Below are positions 45,018 to 54,633 of a stretch of 64,000 bases of DNA, one piece after another. Made by a program: the position numbers and the translations under genes. The stretch is taken from contig NZ_VDMN01000001.1 in the NCBI RefSeq assembly GCF_006335145.1, positions 434,001 through 498,000 of the forward strand. Reading direction: 5' to 3'. Source of the DNA: Aliirhizobium smilacinae. Its GTDB lineage: Bacteria > Pseudomonadota > Alphaproteobacteria > Rhizobiales > Rhizobiaceae. The notes under the pieces were generated by a model, which searched no databases, had not been told where the DNA came from, and saw only the letters and a list, made by a program, of their open reading frames with translations. Within the stretch, counting starts at the first letter, position 1; the number at the start of each line of letters is the position of its first letter.

Positions 45018-45124
45018 GGGGTATTCCGTCGCTTTGACATGGTCGAATTGGACTTGTGGACGCCGAAAGAGGCCCTCTGCTTATGACGCCTGAGGTCTCT
45101 CGTGTCCAGCGATTCTAGACATGA

Positions 45125-45586
45125 CTATTTGAGCTTCATCTTGAAACCGGTATGCGTCTTGGCAAAACCCTGCCGCTCGTAAAAGCGATGAGCATCGGTG
45201 CGGACCGAATTGGATGTCAGCTGCGCCAGGCGGCAATCGCGGCGCCTGGCTTCTTCCACGGCATAGTCGATCATCTGGGCGCCGATGCCACGGCCCCGCA
45301 TATCCGGCCGCGTCTGCACCGCCTCGATGATCATCGACAGCGACCCTCTCGAGGGAAGCGAGCGGGTGTAGAGAAGCTGGAACGTGCCGACGACCTCACC
45401 ATCCAGTTCGGCCACGAACAGCTGTTCGTTGGCTGATGCATCGATCATGTGAAAGGCCCGCAGGTAATCCTCATAAGCATCTGGATCGGTCGTATCACCA
45501 TGACCGCCTTTGTCGTCGGCGGCGAACATGGCGATGATCGCGCTCAGATCCTCTTCATGGGCCCGTCGGATGATCACGTCAGTCAT
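45125..45586 (-). CDS. GNAT family N-acetyltransferase (1)
   Basis: The 153-residue protein starts TDVIIRRAHEEDLSAIIAMF and has the acetyl-CoA binding motif RPDMRGRGIGAQMIDYAVEE, then LAQLTSNSVRTDAHRFYERQ and GF. The fold is clear but the substrate is not. It is the last of three same-strand genes (gatB, GNAT, GNAT), 24 bases after the second. Confidence 0.88.
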   Translation of the reverse strand: MTDVIIRRAHEEDLSAIIAMFAADDKGGHGDTTDPDAYEDYLRAFHMIDASANEQLFVAELDGEVVGTFQLLYTRSLPSRGSLSMIIEAVQTRPDMRGRGIGAQMIDYAVEEARRRDCRLAQLTSNSVRTDAHRFYERQGFAKTHTGFKMKLK

Positions 45587-45610
45587 ATCGATGTCCCCCT
45601 CGCCCTGCGG

Positions 45611-46117
45611 TCAATGCTGCAACAGGCGCTTTTCCATGATGATGGCGGGAAGGCCCGAGTTCGGGGCACCCCATTCCTCCATCCGGTCCACCTCGGAGAA
45701 ACCGAGGCGCTCGTAAAAGGACATGGCGCGGACATTCGGAAGAGCAACCTCGACCCGCATGATTTCCGCATCCGGGAAGCAAGTTTCGATCTCGGCGAAG
45801 AGATCGCGACCTATACCCTCGTTCTGGCAGGATGGCCGGACATAAAGCTGGTGCAGCATCACGGTCTTGGCCATTTTCGGATAGATTGCGGCATAAGCGA
45901 TGCCGCCGATCCTGCGGCCATCGTCGGCCACAAGGAACTCGCCATCCTTCTTGCCGAGACGCGAGCGGATCGCATTGGCGGAATGCCAGCCGCCGACCAT
46001 TTGCGAAACCTTGTCGACACCGTAGAACTGGTCGTAGCTACTGTGGAACGTCTCGCCGAGAAGGGCGCGGATCTTCTCCACGTCCTCCTGCCCAGCTGTG
46101 CGAACGAAGTAAACCAA
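45611..46117 (-). CDS. GNAT family N-acetyltransferase (2)
   Basis: The 168-residue protein begins VYFVRTAGQEDVEKIRALLG and carries LYVRPSCQNEGIGRDLFAEI, the pyrophosphate-binding motif, then VALPNVRAMSFYERLGFSEV. It is five bases after gatB, which suggests co-transcription and coupled translation. The substrate is unknown. Confidence 0.9.
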   Translation of the reverse strand: MVYFVRTAGQEDVEKIRALLGETFHSSYDQFYGVDKVSQMVGGWHSANAIRSRLGKKDGEFLVADDGRRIGGIAYAAIYPKMAKTVMLHQLYVRPSCQNEGIGRDLFAEIETCFPDAEIMRVEVALPNVRAMSFYERLGFSEVDRMEEWGAPNSGLPAIIMEKRLLQH

Positions 46118-46122
46118 GAGGC

Positions 46123-47625
46123 CTATTCCTCGATGCCGAGCTTCGCCTTGACCAGCGCCTGTACGGCCTGGGGGTTGGCCTTGCCGCCGGTGGACTTCAT
46201 CACCTGGCCGACGAACCAGCCGGCAAGCGTCGGCTTGGCCTTGACCTTCTCGACCTGATCCGGGTTGGCGGCGATGATCTCGTCGACGGCCTTTTCGATG
46301 GCGCCGGTATCGGTCACCTGCTTCATGCCGCGGGTTTCGACGATTTCGGCCGGGTCACCGCCTTCGGTGAGCACGATTTCGAACAGGTCCTTGGCGATCT
46401 TGCCGGAGATGGTCTCGGCCTTGATCAGGTCGATAATGCCACCGAGCTGGGCAGGAGAAACCGGAGTCTCTTCAATGTCTTTGCCCAATCTGTTCAAGGC
46501 GCCCAGCAAGTCGTTGATGACCCAGTTTGCCGCCATCTTGCCGTCACGGCCGGCGGCCACGGCTTCGTAATAATCGGCAATCGCCTTTTCCGACACCAAA
46601 ACCGAGGCGTCGTAGATAGACAGGCCGAGTTCGGCAACGAAACGGGCCTTCTTGTCGTCCGGCAGTTCGGTCAGGTCTGCACGCAGTGCTTCGACGAAAG
46701 CGTCGTCGAATTCGAGCGGCAGAAGGTCAGGATCGGGGAAATAGCGATAGTCGTGCGCATCTTCCTTGGAGCGCATCGAGCGGGTCTCGCCTTTGCCCGG
46801 ATCGAACAGACGGGTTTCCTGATCGATCGAGCCGCCGTCTTCGAGAATGCCGATCTGGCGGCGTGCCTCGTATTCGATCGCCTGGCCGATGAAGCGGATC
46901 GAGTTGACGTTCTTGATTTCGCAGCGTGTGCCGAAACCTTCGCCCGGACGGCGCACGGAAACGTTGACGTCGGCGCGCATCGAGCCTTCGTCCATGTTGC
47001 CGTCGCAGGTGCCGAGGTAACGTACGATCGAACGCAGCTTGGTCATATAGGCCTTGGCTTCGTCGGAGGACCGCATGTCGGGCTTAGACACGATTTCCAT
47101 CAACGCCACGCCGGATCGGTTGAGATCCACATAGGACATGGTCGGATGCTGGTCATGCATCGACTTGCCGGCATCCTGCTCCAGATGCAGGCGCTCGATG
47201 CCGATTTCAATATCCTCGAACTGGCCCTGGCGATCGGGACCGAGCGAGATGACGATCTGGCCTTCGCCAACGATCGGGTCCTTGAACTGGGAGATCTGGT
47301 ATCCCTGCGGCAGGTCCGGATAGAAATAGTTCTTGCGGTCGAAGATCGAGCGATTGTTGATCTGCGCCTTCAGGCCAAGACCGGTGCGCACGGCCTGACG
47401 GACGCATTCCTCATTGATGACCGGCAACATGCCCGGCATGGCGGCATCGACGAGCGAAACGTTGCCATTCGCCGGCTTGCCGAATTCGGTCGAGGCGCCG
47501 GAGAACAGTTTCGAATTGGACAGGACCTGAGCGTGAACCTCCATGCCGATGATCACTTCCCAATCGCCGGTGGCGCCGGGAATGAAGCGTTTGGGATCAG
47601 GGGTACGGACGTCGATCAGGGTCAT
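46123..47625 (-). CDS. gatB: Asp-tRNA(Asn)/Glu-tRNA(Gln) amidotransferase subunit B
   Basis: GatB binds the mischarged tRNA and phosphorylates the acyl group in the GatCAB complex. The 500-residue protein shows [59 protein letters not shown] and the C-terminal YqeY-like tail. The catalytic partners gatC and gatA are about 5 kb away at 52,654-54,482, separated by unrelated genes. Confidence 0.97.
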   Translation of the reverse strand: MTLIDVRTPDPKRFIPGATGDWEVIIGMEVHAQVLSNSKLFSGASTEFGKPANGNVSLVDAAMPGMLPVINEECVRQAVRTGLGLKAQINNRSIFDRKNYFYPDLPQGYQISQFKDPIVGEGQIVISLGPDRQGQFEDIEIGIERLHLEQDAGKSMHDQHPTMSYVDLNRSGVALMEIVSKPDMRSSDEAKAYMTKLRSIVRYLGTCDGNMDEGSMRADVNVSVRRPGEGFGTRCEIKNVNSIRFIGQAIEYEARRQIGILEDGGSIDQETRLFDPGKGETRSMRSKEDAHDYRYFPDPDLLPLEFDDAFVEALRADLTELPDDKKARFVAELGLSIYDASVLVSEKAIADYYEAVAAGRDGKMAANWVINDLLGALNRLGKDIEETPVSPAQLGGIIDLIKAETISGKIAKDLFEIVLTEGGDPAEIVETRGMKQVTDTGAIEKAVDEIIAANPDQVEKVKAKPTLAGWFVGQVMKSTGGKANPQAVQALVKAKLGIEE

Positions 47626-47740
47626 CTTGGGCTCGTCTCATGCGTGAATTCTTCAAGCTCGTGAGGTAGAACAAATGCCGTGGTGGCGCAAGACTTGTGG
47701 CCGCAAGCGTAACGGTTAGTCGGGCGGCCCGGGAGAGCAA

Positions 47741-48070
47741 TTGAGTTTCATGAGGATCGAAACGGCCCTTGCGCTGGCGGCAATCGCCATCGTCTACAAT
47801 CTCGTCGTGTTCGGGATTTATTGGCACGACAAGCAGGCGGCCCGCAACGGCGGCTGGCGGGTGAAGGAATCAACGCTGCTTCTGCTGGCCTTTGCAGGCG
47901 GCGGCCCCGGTGCGCTGGCGGCGCAAAGGCTGCTGCGTCACAAGACGCGCAAACCGCCGTTCAATCTGGCGCTGCCGCTCTTCTTCATCCTGCAGATGGG
48001 ATGGCTCATCGTTGCGATCGTCGCACCGGAGGCCGTTACCGCTCTTCTTTCAAAGCTGGCCCGAGACTAG
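47741..48070 (+). CDS. DUF1294 family membrane protein
   Basis: This 109-residue protein has three or four membrane spans (residues 7-26, 44-62, 75-98) and the DUF1294 pattern YWHDKQAARNGGWRVKESTLL and GGGPGALAAQRLLRHKTRK. The function is unknown. Its start is either TTG at 47,741 (GGGAG five bases upstream) or ATG at 47,750. It overlaps the converging GNAT gene by four bases. Confidence 0.85.
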   Translation: MSFMRIETALALAAIAIVYNLVVFGIYWHDKQAARNGGWRVKESTLLLLAFAGGGPGALAAQRLLRHKTRKPPFNLALPLFFILQMGWLIVAIVAPEAVTALLSKLARD

Positions 48071-48579
48071 AATTCCTGACCATAACTTACCGTCGGCGGC
48101 ACCTCAACGAACTGCTTCGACAATCCGACCGACTGGACGTCGCGATCGATCTTCGGCGAATAGGCAACAGACAGCCAATGGATGGCATAACCGTTTTTCT
48201 CGAAGAAGCCGATTGCCTCATTGTTCTGCGCGTGGGTTTCGATCCGCGCCTTCTCGAACCCCTGACGAACAATCTCGGCCTCCACCTCTTGCAGCAATGC
48301 CGTGCCCAAACCCTGCCCCTGATATTCGGGATCGATCCAGAAATCCGAAATCAGCTCATCGAGGTGTTCACGCGCTGCCCAGCCAACCACCGATCCGGTC
48401 TGTTCAACAACGGTGATAGTCAGCCAGGACGAACGGGTGAAATTGACGAAGGCGTCGCGTGCGCTGCCGCGCATGTCGGCCATCTCGCCGATTGCCTCCA
48501 TCGCCTTTTCCCAGGCACGGAAACCGATTTCAGCGAGGATATCGACATCGTCTTCACGGGCATTCCGGGTCGTGGCCAT
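48067..48579 (-). CDS. GNAT family N-acetyltransferase (3)
   Basis: The 170-residue product begins ATTRNAREDDVDILAEIGFR. It has WIDPEYQGQGLGTALLQEVE, the cofactor-binding motif, then IETHAQNNEAIGFFEKNGYA. It converges with the DUF1294 gene and overlaps it by four bases. It lies opposite and upstream of the gcd promoter region. The substrate is unknown. Confidence 0.88.
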   Translation of the reverse strand: MATTRNAREDDVDILAEIGFRAWEKAMEAIGEMADMRGSARDAFVNFTRSSWLTITVVEQTGSVVGWAAREHLDELISDFWIDPEYQGQGLGTALLQEVEAEIVRQGFEKARIETHAQNNEAIGFFEKNGYAIHWLSVAYSPKIDRDVQSVGLSKQFVEVPPTVSYGQEF

Positions 48580-48699
48580 GCTTTCCCCTAGTATGCCGAC
48601 AGTAGAACATCGTGTCGGAAATTTGGCCAGAGGTCACCATCTCATTCTCCGCAGGCCGGCGGAATAATCCACTTTCAATTGCAGACCGGGGCCAAGCAA

Positions 48700-48728
48700 T
48701 TGACAAAACGCATGCCAACACAACTTTA
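48700..48728 (+). promoter_or_regulatory. Candidate gcd promoter
   Basis: A consensus TTGACA (48,700-48,705) is followed after 17 bases by ACTTTA (48,723-48,728) on the plus strand. The -10 match is poor. It lies about 122 bases before the gcd start. Confidence 0.35.
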
Positions 48729-48849
48729 GAAACATTGCGTCCAAGAATGATGAGGCATACCTCATCCAGAGTAGGCCTGCGGCCTCGCGTCGCACCCGTT
48801 CTGGGTGATCAGACAACTCTTGAACTCAACAAAAAAGGAGCACATCGCA

Positions 48850-51279
48850 ATGATGTCTCGTATCGGAGGGGTTATTACCGCTCTGCTCGGCCTCGCTATT
48901 CTCTGGTATGGAGCAAAGCTGGCCCTTGCAGGCGGTTCCCCATTCTATGTCCTTATGGGGCTTGGCCTCACCGTCGCCGGCGTGTTGCTTTTCATCCGGC
49001 GCCAGGCTGGTCTTTGGGTCTACGCACTGACCCTCGCCGTCACCTTCATCTGGACGCTCTACGAAGTCGGTTTCGACAAATGGCAGTGGATTCCGCGCGG
49101 TGCGCTGGTCGTCTTTCTCGGCCTCCTGCTCAGTCTGCCATTTGTCGTGAACGGCCTGACTGACCGTCCGAAGAAACGTTGGGCCGCAAGTCTGACCAAT
49201 GGTGTACTTGCCCTGCGCGCCGTCGTGGCCACCATTGCAGTTCTCGGCGTGATTGCCTGGTTCTACGATCCGCTGTCGATCACCGGCACGCTGGCAAAGA
49301 CCGCCTCGACGGAGGCCGCCACCGATCCAAGCGGCATCGCCTACCCTTCCGATGACTGGACAGCCTATGGCGGCACCAATCTCGGCCAGCGTTATTCGGC
49401 GCTGAAAGACGTCAATACGGGCACCATCAAGGGTCTCAAGGTTGCGTGGGAACACCATACGGGCGACCTTCGCAAGGCCGATCAGGACTCGTCAGAATAC
49501 ACGTTCGAGGCGACGCCGATCAAAGTGAACGGCGCCCTGTATTTCTGCACGCCGCACAATATCATCCAGTCGCTCGAGCCGGAAACCGGCAAGGTTCGCT
49601 GGTCCTTCGACCCGATGATGAAACGTGACCCGTTCTATCAGCACCAGACATGCCGCGGCGTATCCTGGAATGATTCGACGGCCTATGCCGTACCAGCCGA
49701 CAGCACGCCGGAACAGCAGTCGACGACAGCGGCTGCAATTGCCGAATGCCCGCGCCGCATCCTTGCCTCTACCGTCGATGCCCGCCTGTTTGCGCTGAAC
49801 GCCGATACCGGCGAGCTTTGCAAGAGCTTCGGCACAGACGGCTATGTCGACCTGATGGACGGCATGATCGACACCAACCGCGCCACATACCAGCAGACAT
49901 CCGCACCGCTGGTGACCAAGGACCTGATCATCCTCGGCAGCGCGATCGCCGACAATTATTACGAAAACAACCCGTCGGGCGTCATTCGCGCCTACGACGT
50001 TCGCACCGGCAAGGTCGTCTGGAAGTTCGACGCCAGCAAGCCGAACGATACGGCACCGCTTGCGCCGGGCGAACATTACGAGCCGAATTCGGTCGTCGCC
50101 TGGACGCAGTTCGCCGCCGACGAAACACTCGGCCTCGCCTACATCCCGTTCGGCAACGCCGCACCGGACCAGGTCGGCATTTCGCGCACGCCCGAGCAGG
50201 AAGCCTTCGTCGATGCGCTCGCTGCCCTCGACCTGAAGACCGGCCAGTTGAAGTGGAAATTCCAGACCTCGCATCACGATCTCTGGGACCGCGACAACCC
50301 TTCGCAGCCGGTTCTGCTGAACCTGCCGAAGAACGGCGTCGATACGCCTGCCATCATCATCCCAACCAAGATCGGTAATCTGTGGGTTCTCGACCGCACC
50401 AACGGCCAGCCCATCCTGCCGATCAGCGACGTTCCGGTGAAGACCAATACCGACATTGCCGGCGAGAAGCTTTCGCCGACACAGCCGATGTCTTCGCTCA
50501 ACTTCACGCCGGCGCCGCTGCGCGAAGCCGACATGTGGGGCGCGACACCGTTCGACCAGATGGCATGCCGCACCACCTACAACCAGTATCGTTACGACGG
50601 CAATCCTTGGACGCCGCCGACCACGACCGGCTCGCTCGTCTGGCCGGGCAATATCGGCGTGTTCAACTGGGGTTCGGTCGCGGTCGATCCGGTCAACAAG
50701 TGGCTGATCGGCACACCGCAATACCTCGCCTATCTCTACCAGCTTTTCCCGCGTCCGGCAGGCGACCTTAACAAGCGCGTTTTCGGCGGGGACAATTCGG
50801 GCGGCGAATCCAAGCCGGGCAACGAGAACCTCGGTGGTCCATACGCCGTGTCGATCAAGCATTTCCGCTCGGCGCTCAACGCACCGTGCAATGCTCCGGC
50901 ATGGGGTGTTCGCGTCGGCGTTGACCTGACGACCGGCAAGACTGCCTGGAAGTACCGCAACGGAACCGTTGCCGGCCAGCAGTTTGCCGGCATCAAGTTC
51001 CCGATCCCGTTCGAAATGGGTATGCTCGCTCATGGCGGCACGCTGACGACCGCCGGCGGCGTTGCCTTCACGGCTGCAGCCCTCGACGACTCGATCCGCG
51101 GCTATGACATGCAGACCGGTGAAGTTCTGTGGAAAATGGCGCTTCCGGCCGGTGGCCAGGCAACGCCGATGACCTATCGCGGCAAGGACGGAAAACAGTA
51201 TATCGTCGTCGCCGCCGGCGGCCACGGCTCGCTCGGCACGACGCCTGGCGATTCGGTGATCGCCTACACGCTCGACTGA
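48850..51279 (+). CDS. gcd: Membrane-bound PQQ-dependent glucose dehydrogenase
   Basis: This enzyme oxidises glucose to gluconolactone in the periplasm and passes electrons to ubiquinone. In soil bacteria it drives phosphate solubilisation. The 809-residue protein has five N-terminal membrane spans in the first 150 residues (MMSRIGGVITALLGLAILWY onward), then an eight-bladed PQQ propeller (DWTAYGGTNLGQRYSALKDV, DLWDRDNPSQPVLLNL, IIPTKIGNLWVLDRTNG). GGAG lies nine bases before ATG 48,850. No pqq biosynthesis genes are in the window. Confidence 0.95.
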   Translation: MMSRIGGVITALLGLAILWYGAKLALAGGSPFYVLMGLGLTVAGVLLFIRRQAGLWVYALTLAVTFIWTLYEVGFDKWQWIPRGALVVFLGLLLSLPFVVNGLTDRPKKRWAASLTNGVLALRAVVATIAVLGVIAWFYDPLSITGTLAKTASTEAATDPSGIAYPSDDWTAYGGTNLGQRYSALKDVNTGTIKGLKVAWEHHTGDLRKADQDSSEYTFEATPIKVNGALYFCTPHNIIQSLEPETGKVRWSFDPMMKRDPFYQHQTCRGVSWNDSTAYAVPADSTPEQQSTTAAAIAECPRRILASTVDARLFALNADTGELCKSFGTDGYVDLMDGMIDTNRATYQQTSAPLVTKDLIILGSAIADNYYENNPSGVIRAYDVRTGKVVWKFDASKPNDTAPLAPGEHYEPNSVVAWTQFAADETLGLAYIPFGNAAPDQVGISRTPEQEAFVDALAALDLKTGQLKWKFQTSHHDLWDRDNPSQPVLLNLPKNGVDTPAIIIPTKIGNLWVLDRTNGQPILPISDVPVKTNTDIAGEKLSPTQPMSSLNFTPAPLREADMWGATPFDQMACRTTYNQYRYDGNPWTPPTTTGSLVWPGNIGVFNWGSVAVDPVNKWLIGTPQYLAYLYQLFPRPAGDLNKRVFGGDNSGGESKPGNENLGGPYAVSIKHFRSALNAPCNAPAWGVRVGVDLTTGKTAWKYRNGTVAGQQFAGIKFPIPFEMGMLAHGGTLTTAGGVAFTAAALDDSIRGYDMQTGEVLWKMALPAGGQATPMTYRGKDGKQYIVVAAGGHGSLGTTPGDSVIAYTLD

Positions 51280-51304
51280 GTATGTGAGGATTATTCAGAA
51301 CCTG

Positions 51305-51334
51305 AACGCGCCGGGCGATCGGCGCGTTTTTTTT
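51305..51334 (+). terminator. Terminator after gcd
   Basis: The stem AACGCGCCG/CGGCGCGTT with a six-base loop is followed by eight T residues, 26 bases past the stop. Confidence 0.93.
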
Positions 51335-51567
51335 GCGCGCATTGCCAAAAGCCTGTGGTGGTTGAGACGCTTGACCGTGACCGGCAAGGCGTTTAACCGA
51401 AAGGAGCATTGATGGAGTTTTGATGTTCTCGTCCCAAGAGGCCCGCTAAGGGGCCGGTAGCCGTCAGGCAACTGGCCCAGACAAAAACGCAAACCCCGAC
51501 ACCCCATCCGGGTATCGGACACGTTTTTGTGCGCTTGCAACCAAGCGCCTCTCCGGACATCGAAACA

Positions 51568-51825
51568 ATGGATATTTCCCGCGCCGAACAGCGCATTCTC
51601 CATCTGCTCGCTCAGGGCGGCAGGATCGAAATTAGCCGAGACGACGATCGCAAGATCGAAAAGCTGCAACTCTTCACCCGTGAAGGCTGGATCTACTCGG
51701 GCCTCGACCTCATCACGTTTCGCAAGCTGAAGCAGAAGAAGGCCATCAGATCGCAAGGCGGCAAACCCTACCGGATTACCGAACGGGGATTGGTGCTGGT
51801 GAGAGCCGAATTGAACAACCGCTAA
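51568..51825 (+). CDS. YjhX family protein (UPF0386, proposed toxin)
   Basis: The 85-residue protein matches the YjhX family: MDISRAEQRILHLLAQGGRI, then KLQLFTREGWIYSGLDLITF and RKLKQKKAIRSQGGKPYRIT. E. coli YjhX has been described as a toxin paired with YjhQ, a GNAT protein. No YjhQ gene is directly adjacent, but a GNAT gene lies about 340 bases away on the opposite strand. The start at 51,568 matches family length. The function here is therefore uncertain. Confidence 0.85.
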   Translation: MDISRAEQRILHLLAQGGRIEISRDDDRKIEKLQLFTREGWIYSGLDLITFRKLKQKKAIRSQGGKPYRITERGLVLVRAELNNR

Positions 51826-51834
51826 ACCGATCGG

Positions 51835-51862
51835 CGCCGCGCGTCATAACAGGCGCGCGGCG
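51835..51862. terminator. Hairpin between convergent genes
   Basis: A 9-bp GC-rich stem (CGCCGCGCG with CGCGCGGCG, ten-base loop) lies between the converging stop codons at 51,825 and 51,875. T-runs are absent. Confidence 0.4.
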
Positions 51863-51874
51863 AAGCTTTGCGCC

Positions 51875-52141
51875 TCAAGCGGCTGAAAGTACGGACTTCA
51901 TCGCGGTCCATTCCTCGCTGATCGATCCCATGCGTCGCCGGCCAGACCTGCGATACCAGTAATCGGCATTCCAGTCGTCGCCTTCGATGCGATGGCAGAG
52001 CGCGTGCCCCCAGTCGAATGCTTGTTCGCCCTCGTTTTTTTGGCAGAGATCGTGCACCTCTTCCCAGTCTGAGCCCATCGCAAAACCGTTGGCAGCAAGG
52101 CGGTCGAAAGCTGCAATCAGAGAAGCCAATTCGGGTTTCAT
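51875..52141 (-). CDS. Conserved hypothetical protein, Trp-rich C-terminus
   Basis: This 88-residue cytosolic protein has a helical N-terminus (KPELASLIAAFDRLAANGFA) and a tryptophan-rich part (FDWGHALCHRIEGDDWNADYW then YRRSGRRRM). I do not recognise a named family. GGAG lies seven bases before the ATG at 52,141. It follows the GNAT gene at 52,169 on the same strand by 27 bases, so the two may be co-transcribed. Confidence 0.7.
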   Translation of the reverse strand: MKPELASLIAAFDRLAANGFAMGSDWEEVHDLCQKNEGEQAFDWGHALCHRIEGDDWNADYWYRRSGRRRMGSISEEWTAMKSVLSAA

Positions 52142-52168
52142 TCTCACTCTCCTATGCCTTGCTCAGGT

Positions 52169-52663
52169 TCAGGTCAGGAACTGTTCCAGATGAACCTTTT
52201 CCAGGTCGATGCCCATGCTTTTGGAGTATTCGATGCCGCGCCAGACGATGACAAAGCCGCAGCGCTGATAAAGCCTGATCGCGCCGGCATTGCTTCTATG
52301 GGTATGGATGGTGGCCGTCAGATGCCCTTCCGCCTTGATGCGGGCGATCGCATCAAGGACCAGCGCCTTACCGATACCCCTGCCCTGATGGTCCGGCAGC
52401 ACCCAGAGATCGGATATGTAATTCGGCACGCCATCGCGGGCGCACCAGCCGGCGATCTTGCCATCCAATTCGGCAAGCCAGACATCACCTTTGGTTTCGC
52501 CTGCAAAAATCTCGTAGGCCTTGCGGGTTCGCTCCAGCACATCGGCCGAAAGATCGACGCCCTTGAAGGTGTCGCTGGATTGCCAGGCGGCAAAACCGAC
52601 TTCGCCGACCACATGGTGATCGGCGACAGTCATTTCTCTAATTTTCAGACCGCTTACCACCAC
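52169..52663 (-). CDS. GNAT family N-acetyltransferase (4)
   Basis: The 164-residue protein has [20 protein letters not shown], the motif [20 protein letters not shown] and [20 protein letters not shown]. The GTG start at 52,663 overlaps the end of gatA by ten bases. An ATG ten codons later is another possible start. The overlap suggests coupling to gatCA. The substrate is unknown. Confidence 0.88.
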   Translation of the reverse strand: MVVSGLKIREMTVADHHVVGEVGFAAWQSSDTFKGVDLSADVLERTRKAYEIFAGETKGDVWLAELDGKIAGWCARDGVPNYISDLWVLPDHQGRGIGKALVLDAIARIKAEGHLTATIHTHRSNAGAIRLYQRCGFVIVWRGIEYSKSMGIDLEKVHLEQFLT

Positions 52664-54135
52664 TTGGCGGGGGTAAACTTTCCCGCGGCCTGTTCGATGA
52701 CGTAAGCGGTGCGGAACAGCGTTTCTTCCTCGAAAGGCTTGCCGATCAGCTGCAGGCCGAGCGGCAGGCCCTTCTTGTCAAGGCCGGCGGGAACGGCGAT
52801 ACCGGGAAGGCCCGCCATGTTGACCGTTACGGTGAAGATGTCGTTCAGGTACATGGCGACCGGATCGGCGGCGAGGTTTTCATCGGCAATGCCGAAGGCA
52901 GACGACGGGGTGGCCGGCGTCAGGATCGCGTCGACACCAGCATGGAAGGCCAGTTCGAAGTCACGCTTGATCAGCGTGCGGACCTTCTGAGCCTGCAGGT
53001 AATAGGCGTCGTAATAACCGGCCGAAAGCACGTAGGTGCCGATCATGATGCGGCGCTTGACCTCGGTGCCGAAACCAGCGGCGCGGGTCTTTTCATACAT
53101 GTCGGCAATGTCCTTGCCGTCGACGCGCAGGCCGTAACGAACGCCGTCATAACGGGCAAGGTTGGACGAGGCTTCGGCAGGCGCCACGATATAATAGGCC
53201 GGCAGGGCGTATTTCGTGTGCGGCAAAGTGATGTCGACGATTTCGGCACCGGCGTCCTTGAGGAAGGCGATGCCCTGTTGCCAGAGGGCTTCGATCTCTT
53301 CCGGCATGTTGTCGACGCGGTATTCCTTCGGAATGCCGATCTTCATGCCCTTGACCGACTGGCCGAGTGCCGCCTCGTAATCCGGGATCGGGAGATCGAC
53401 CGAGGTCGTGTCCTTCTTGTCGACCGAGGCCATAGATTTGAGCATGATCGCGGCATCGCGCACGTCGCGGGCGATCGGACCGGCCTGATCGAGCGAGGAT
53501 GCAAACGCAACCGTGCCCCAGCGCGAGCAGCGGCCATAGGTCGGCTTGATGCCGACGGTGCCGGTGAAGGCGGCGGGCTGGCGGATCGAGCCGCCGGTAT
53601 CGGTGGCTGTCGCGCCGGCGCAGAGATGGGCGGCAACGGCTGCAGCAGAACCGCCGGACGAGCCGCCCGGAACCAGCTGCTGGTTGGAGCCTTCGGCCTT
53701 CCACGGGTTGATGACCGGGCCGTAGAACGAGGTCTCGTTGGACGAGCCCATAGCGAATTCGTCCATGTTCAGCTTGCCGAGCATGACGGCGCCATCGTCC
53801 CAAAGGTTCTGGGTGACGGTCGATTCGTATTTCGGCTTGAAGCCGTCGAGAATATGCGAGGCGGCCTGGGTGTGAACGCCTTCGGTGGCGAACAGGTCCT
53901 TGATGCCGAGCGGAATGCCCTCCAGCGCGCCGACCTTGCCGCTCGCGCGACGCTCGTCGGAAGCCTTGGCCATTTCCATCGCCTTTTCCGGCGTGGTGGT
54001 GATGTAGGCATTGAACGTGCCGTTGAAGGCGTCGATCGCATCGACATAGGCCTTGGTCAGCTCGACCGCGGTGATTTCCTTGGTGCCAAGCTTTTCGCGG
54101 GCTTCGGCAATGGTGAGGCTGGTGAGTTCGGTCAT
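52654..54135 (-). CDS. gatA: Asp-tRNA(Asn)/Glu-tRNA(Gln) amidotransferase subunit A
   Basis: GatA is the glutaminase of GatCAB, which supplies ammonia to convert mischarged Asp-tRNA(Asn) or Glu-tRNA(Gln). The 493-residue protein belongs to the amidase signature family. The catalytic Ser-cis-Ser-Lys triad is seen in [10 protein letters not shown] (Lys), [16 protein letters not shown] and [15 protein letters not shown]. It follows gatC by 59 bases. Confidence 0.97.
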   Translation of the reverse strand: MTELTSLTIAEAREKLGTKEITAVELTKAYVDAIDAFNGTFNAYITTTPEKAMEMAKASDERRASGKVGALEGIPLGIKDLFATEGVHTQAASHILDGFKPKYESTVTQNLWDDGAVMLGKLNMDEFAMGSSNETSFYGPVINPWKAEGSNQQLVPGGSSGGSAAAVAAHLCAGATATDTGGSIRQPAAFTGTVGIKPTYGRCSRWGTVAFASSLDQAGPIARDVRDAAIMLKSMASVDKKDTTSVDLPIPDYEAALGQSVKGMKIGIPKEYRVDNMPEEIEALWQQGIAFLKDAGAEIVDITLPHTKYALPAYYIVAPAEASSNLARYDGVRYGLRVDGKDIADMYEKTRAAGFGTEVKRRIMIGTYVLSAGYYDAYYLQAQKVRTLIKRDFELAFHAGVDAILTPATPSSAFGIADENLAADPVAMYLNDIFTVTVNMAGLPGIAVPAGLDKKGLPLGLQLIGKPFEEETLFRTAYVIEQAAGKFTPAKWW

Positions 54136-54194
54136 GGTCTCTTCAAAATGTTCGAATGCGTGGAGAGGGTCGGAAGCGCGTCTGACGAAGCGGC

Positions 54195-54482
54195 TTATTC
54201 GACGACCTTCGGCACCAGGAAGAAATTGCGGTCGGTGACGGGCGCATTGGCAACGATATCGTCAGCCTTGTCGCCATCGGTGACAGCGTCCTGACGCTTG
54301 CGCATATCCATCGGCGTTACCGAGGTCATCGGCTCGACGCCGGTTACATCCACTTCGGAAAGCTGTTCGACAAAATCGATGATGCCATTCAACTCACCGA
54401 CCATACGATTGGCATCTTCTTCCGAGACCGCAATGCGGGCTAGGCGCGCGACGCGCTTGACGGTGGCGAGATCGACGGACAT
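54195..54482 (-). CDS. gatC: Asp-tRNA(Asn)/Glu-tRNA(Gln) amidotransferase subunit C
   Basis: GatC is the small subunit that clamps GatA to GatB. The 95-residue product starts [20 protein letters not shown] and shows the family pattern [34 protein letters not shown] and [14 protein letters not shown]. The ATG at 54,482 has GGAG seven bases upstream; an extension of six codons lacks support. Confidence 0.96.
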   Translation of the reverse strand: MSVDLATVKRVARLARIAVSEEDANRMVGELNGIIDFVEQLSEVDVTGVEPMTSVTPMDMRKRQDAVTDGDKADDIVANAPVTDRNFFLVPKVVE

Positions 54483-54633
54483 GGCACAACTCCGGGGCAA
54501 TAAAAATCTACTTCGCTATAATGGCCATGTGTTGTGATCGCAACAACAAGCGCAACGGGAATAGCAACAATGCGCAACGATTTGGCCGCAGTTGGCGCGC
54601 CGCAGCCGCGACGCGCCAAAAGTGCTGAATGAA

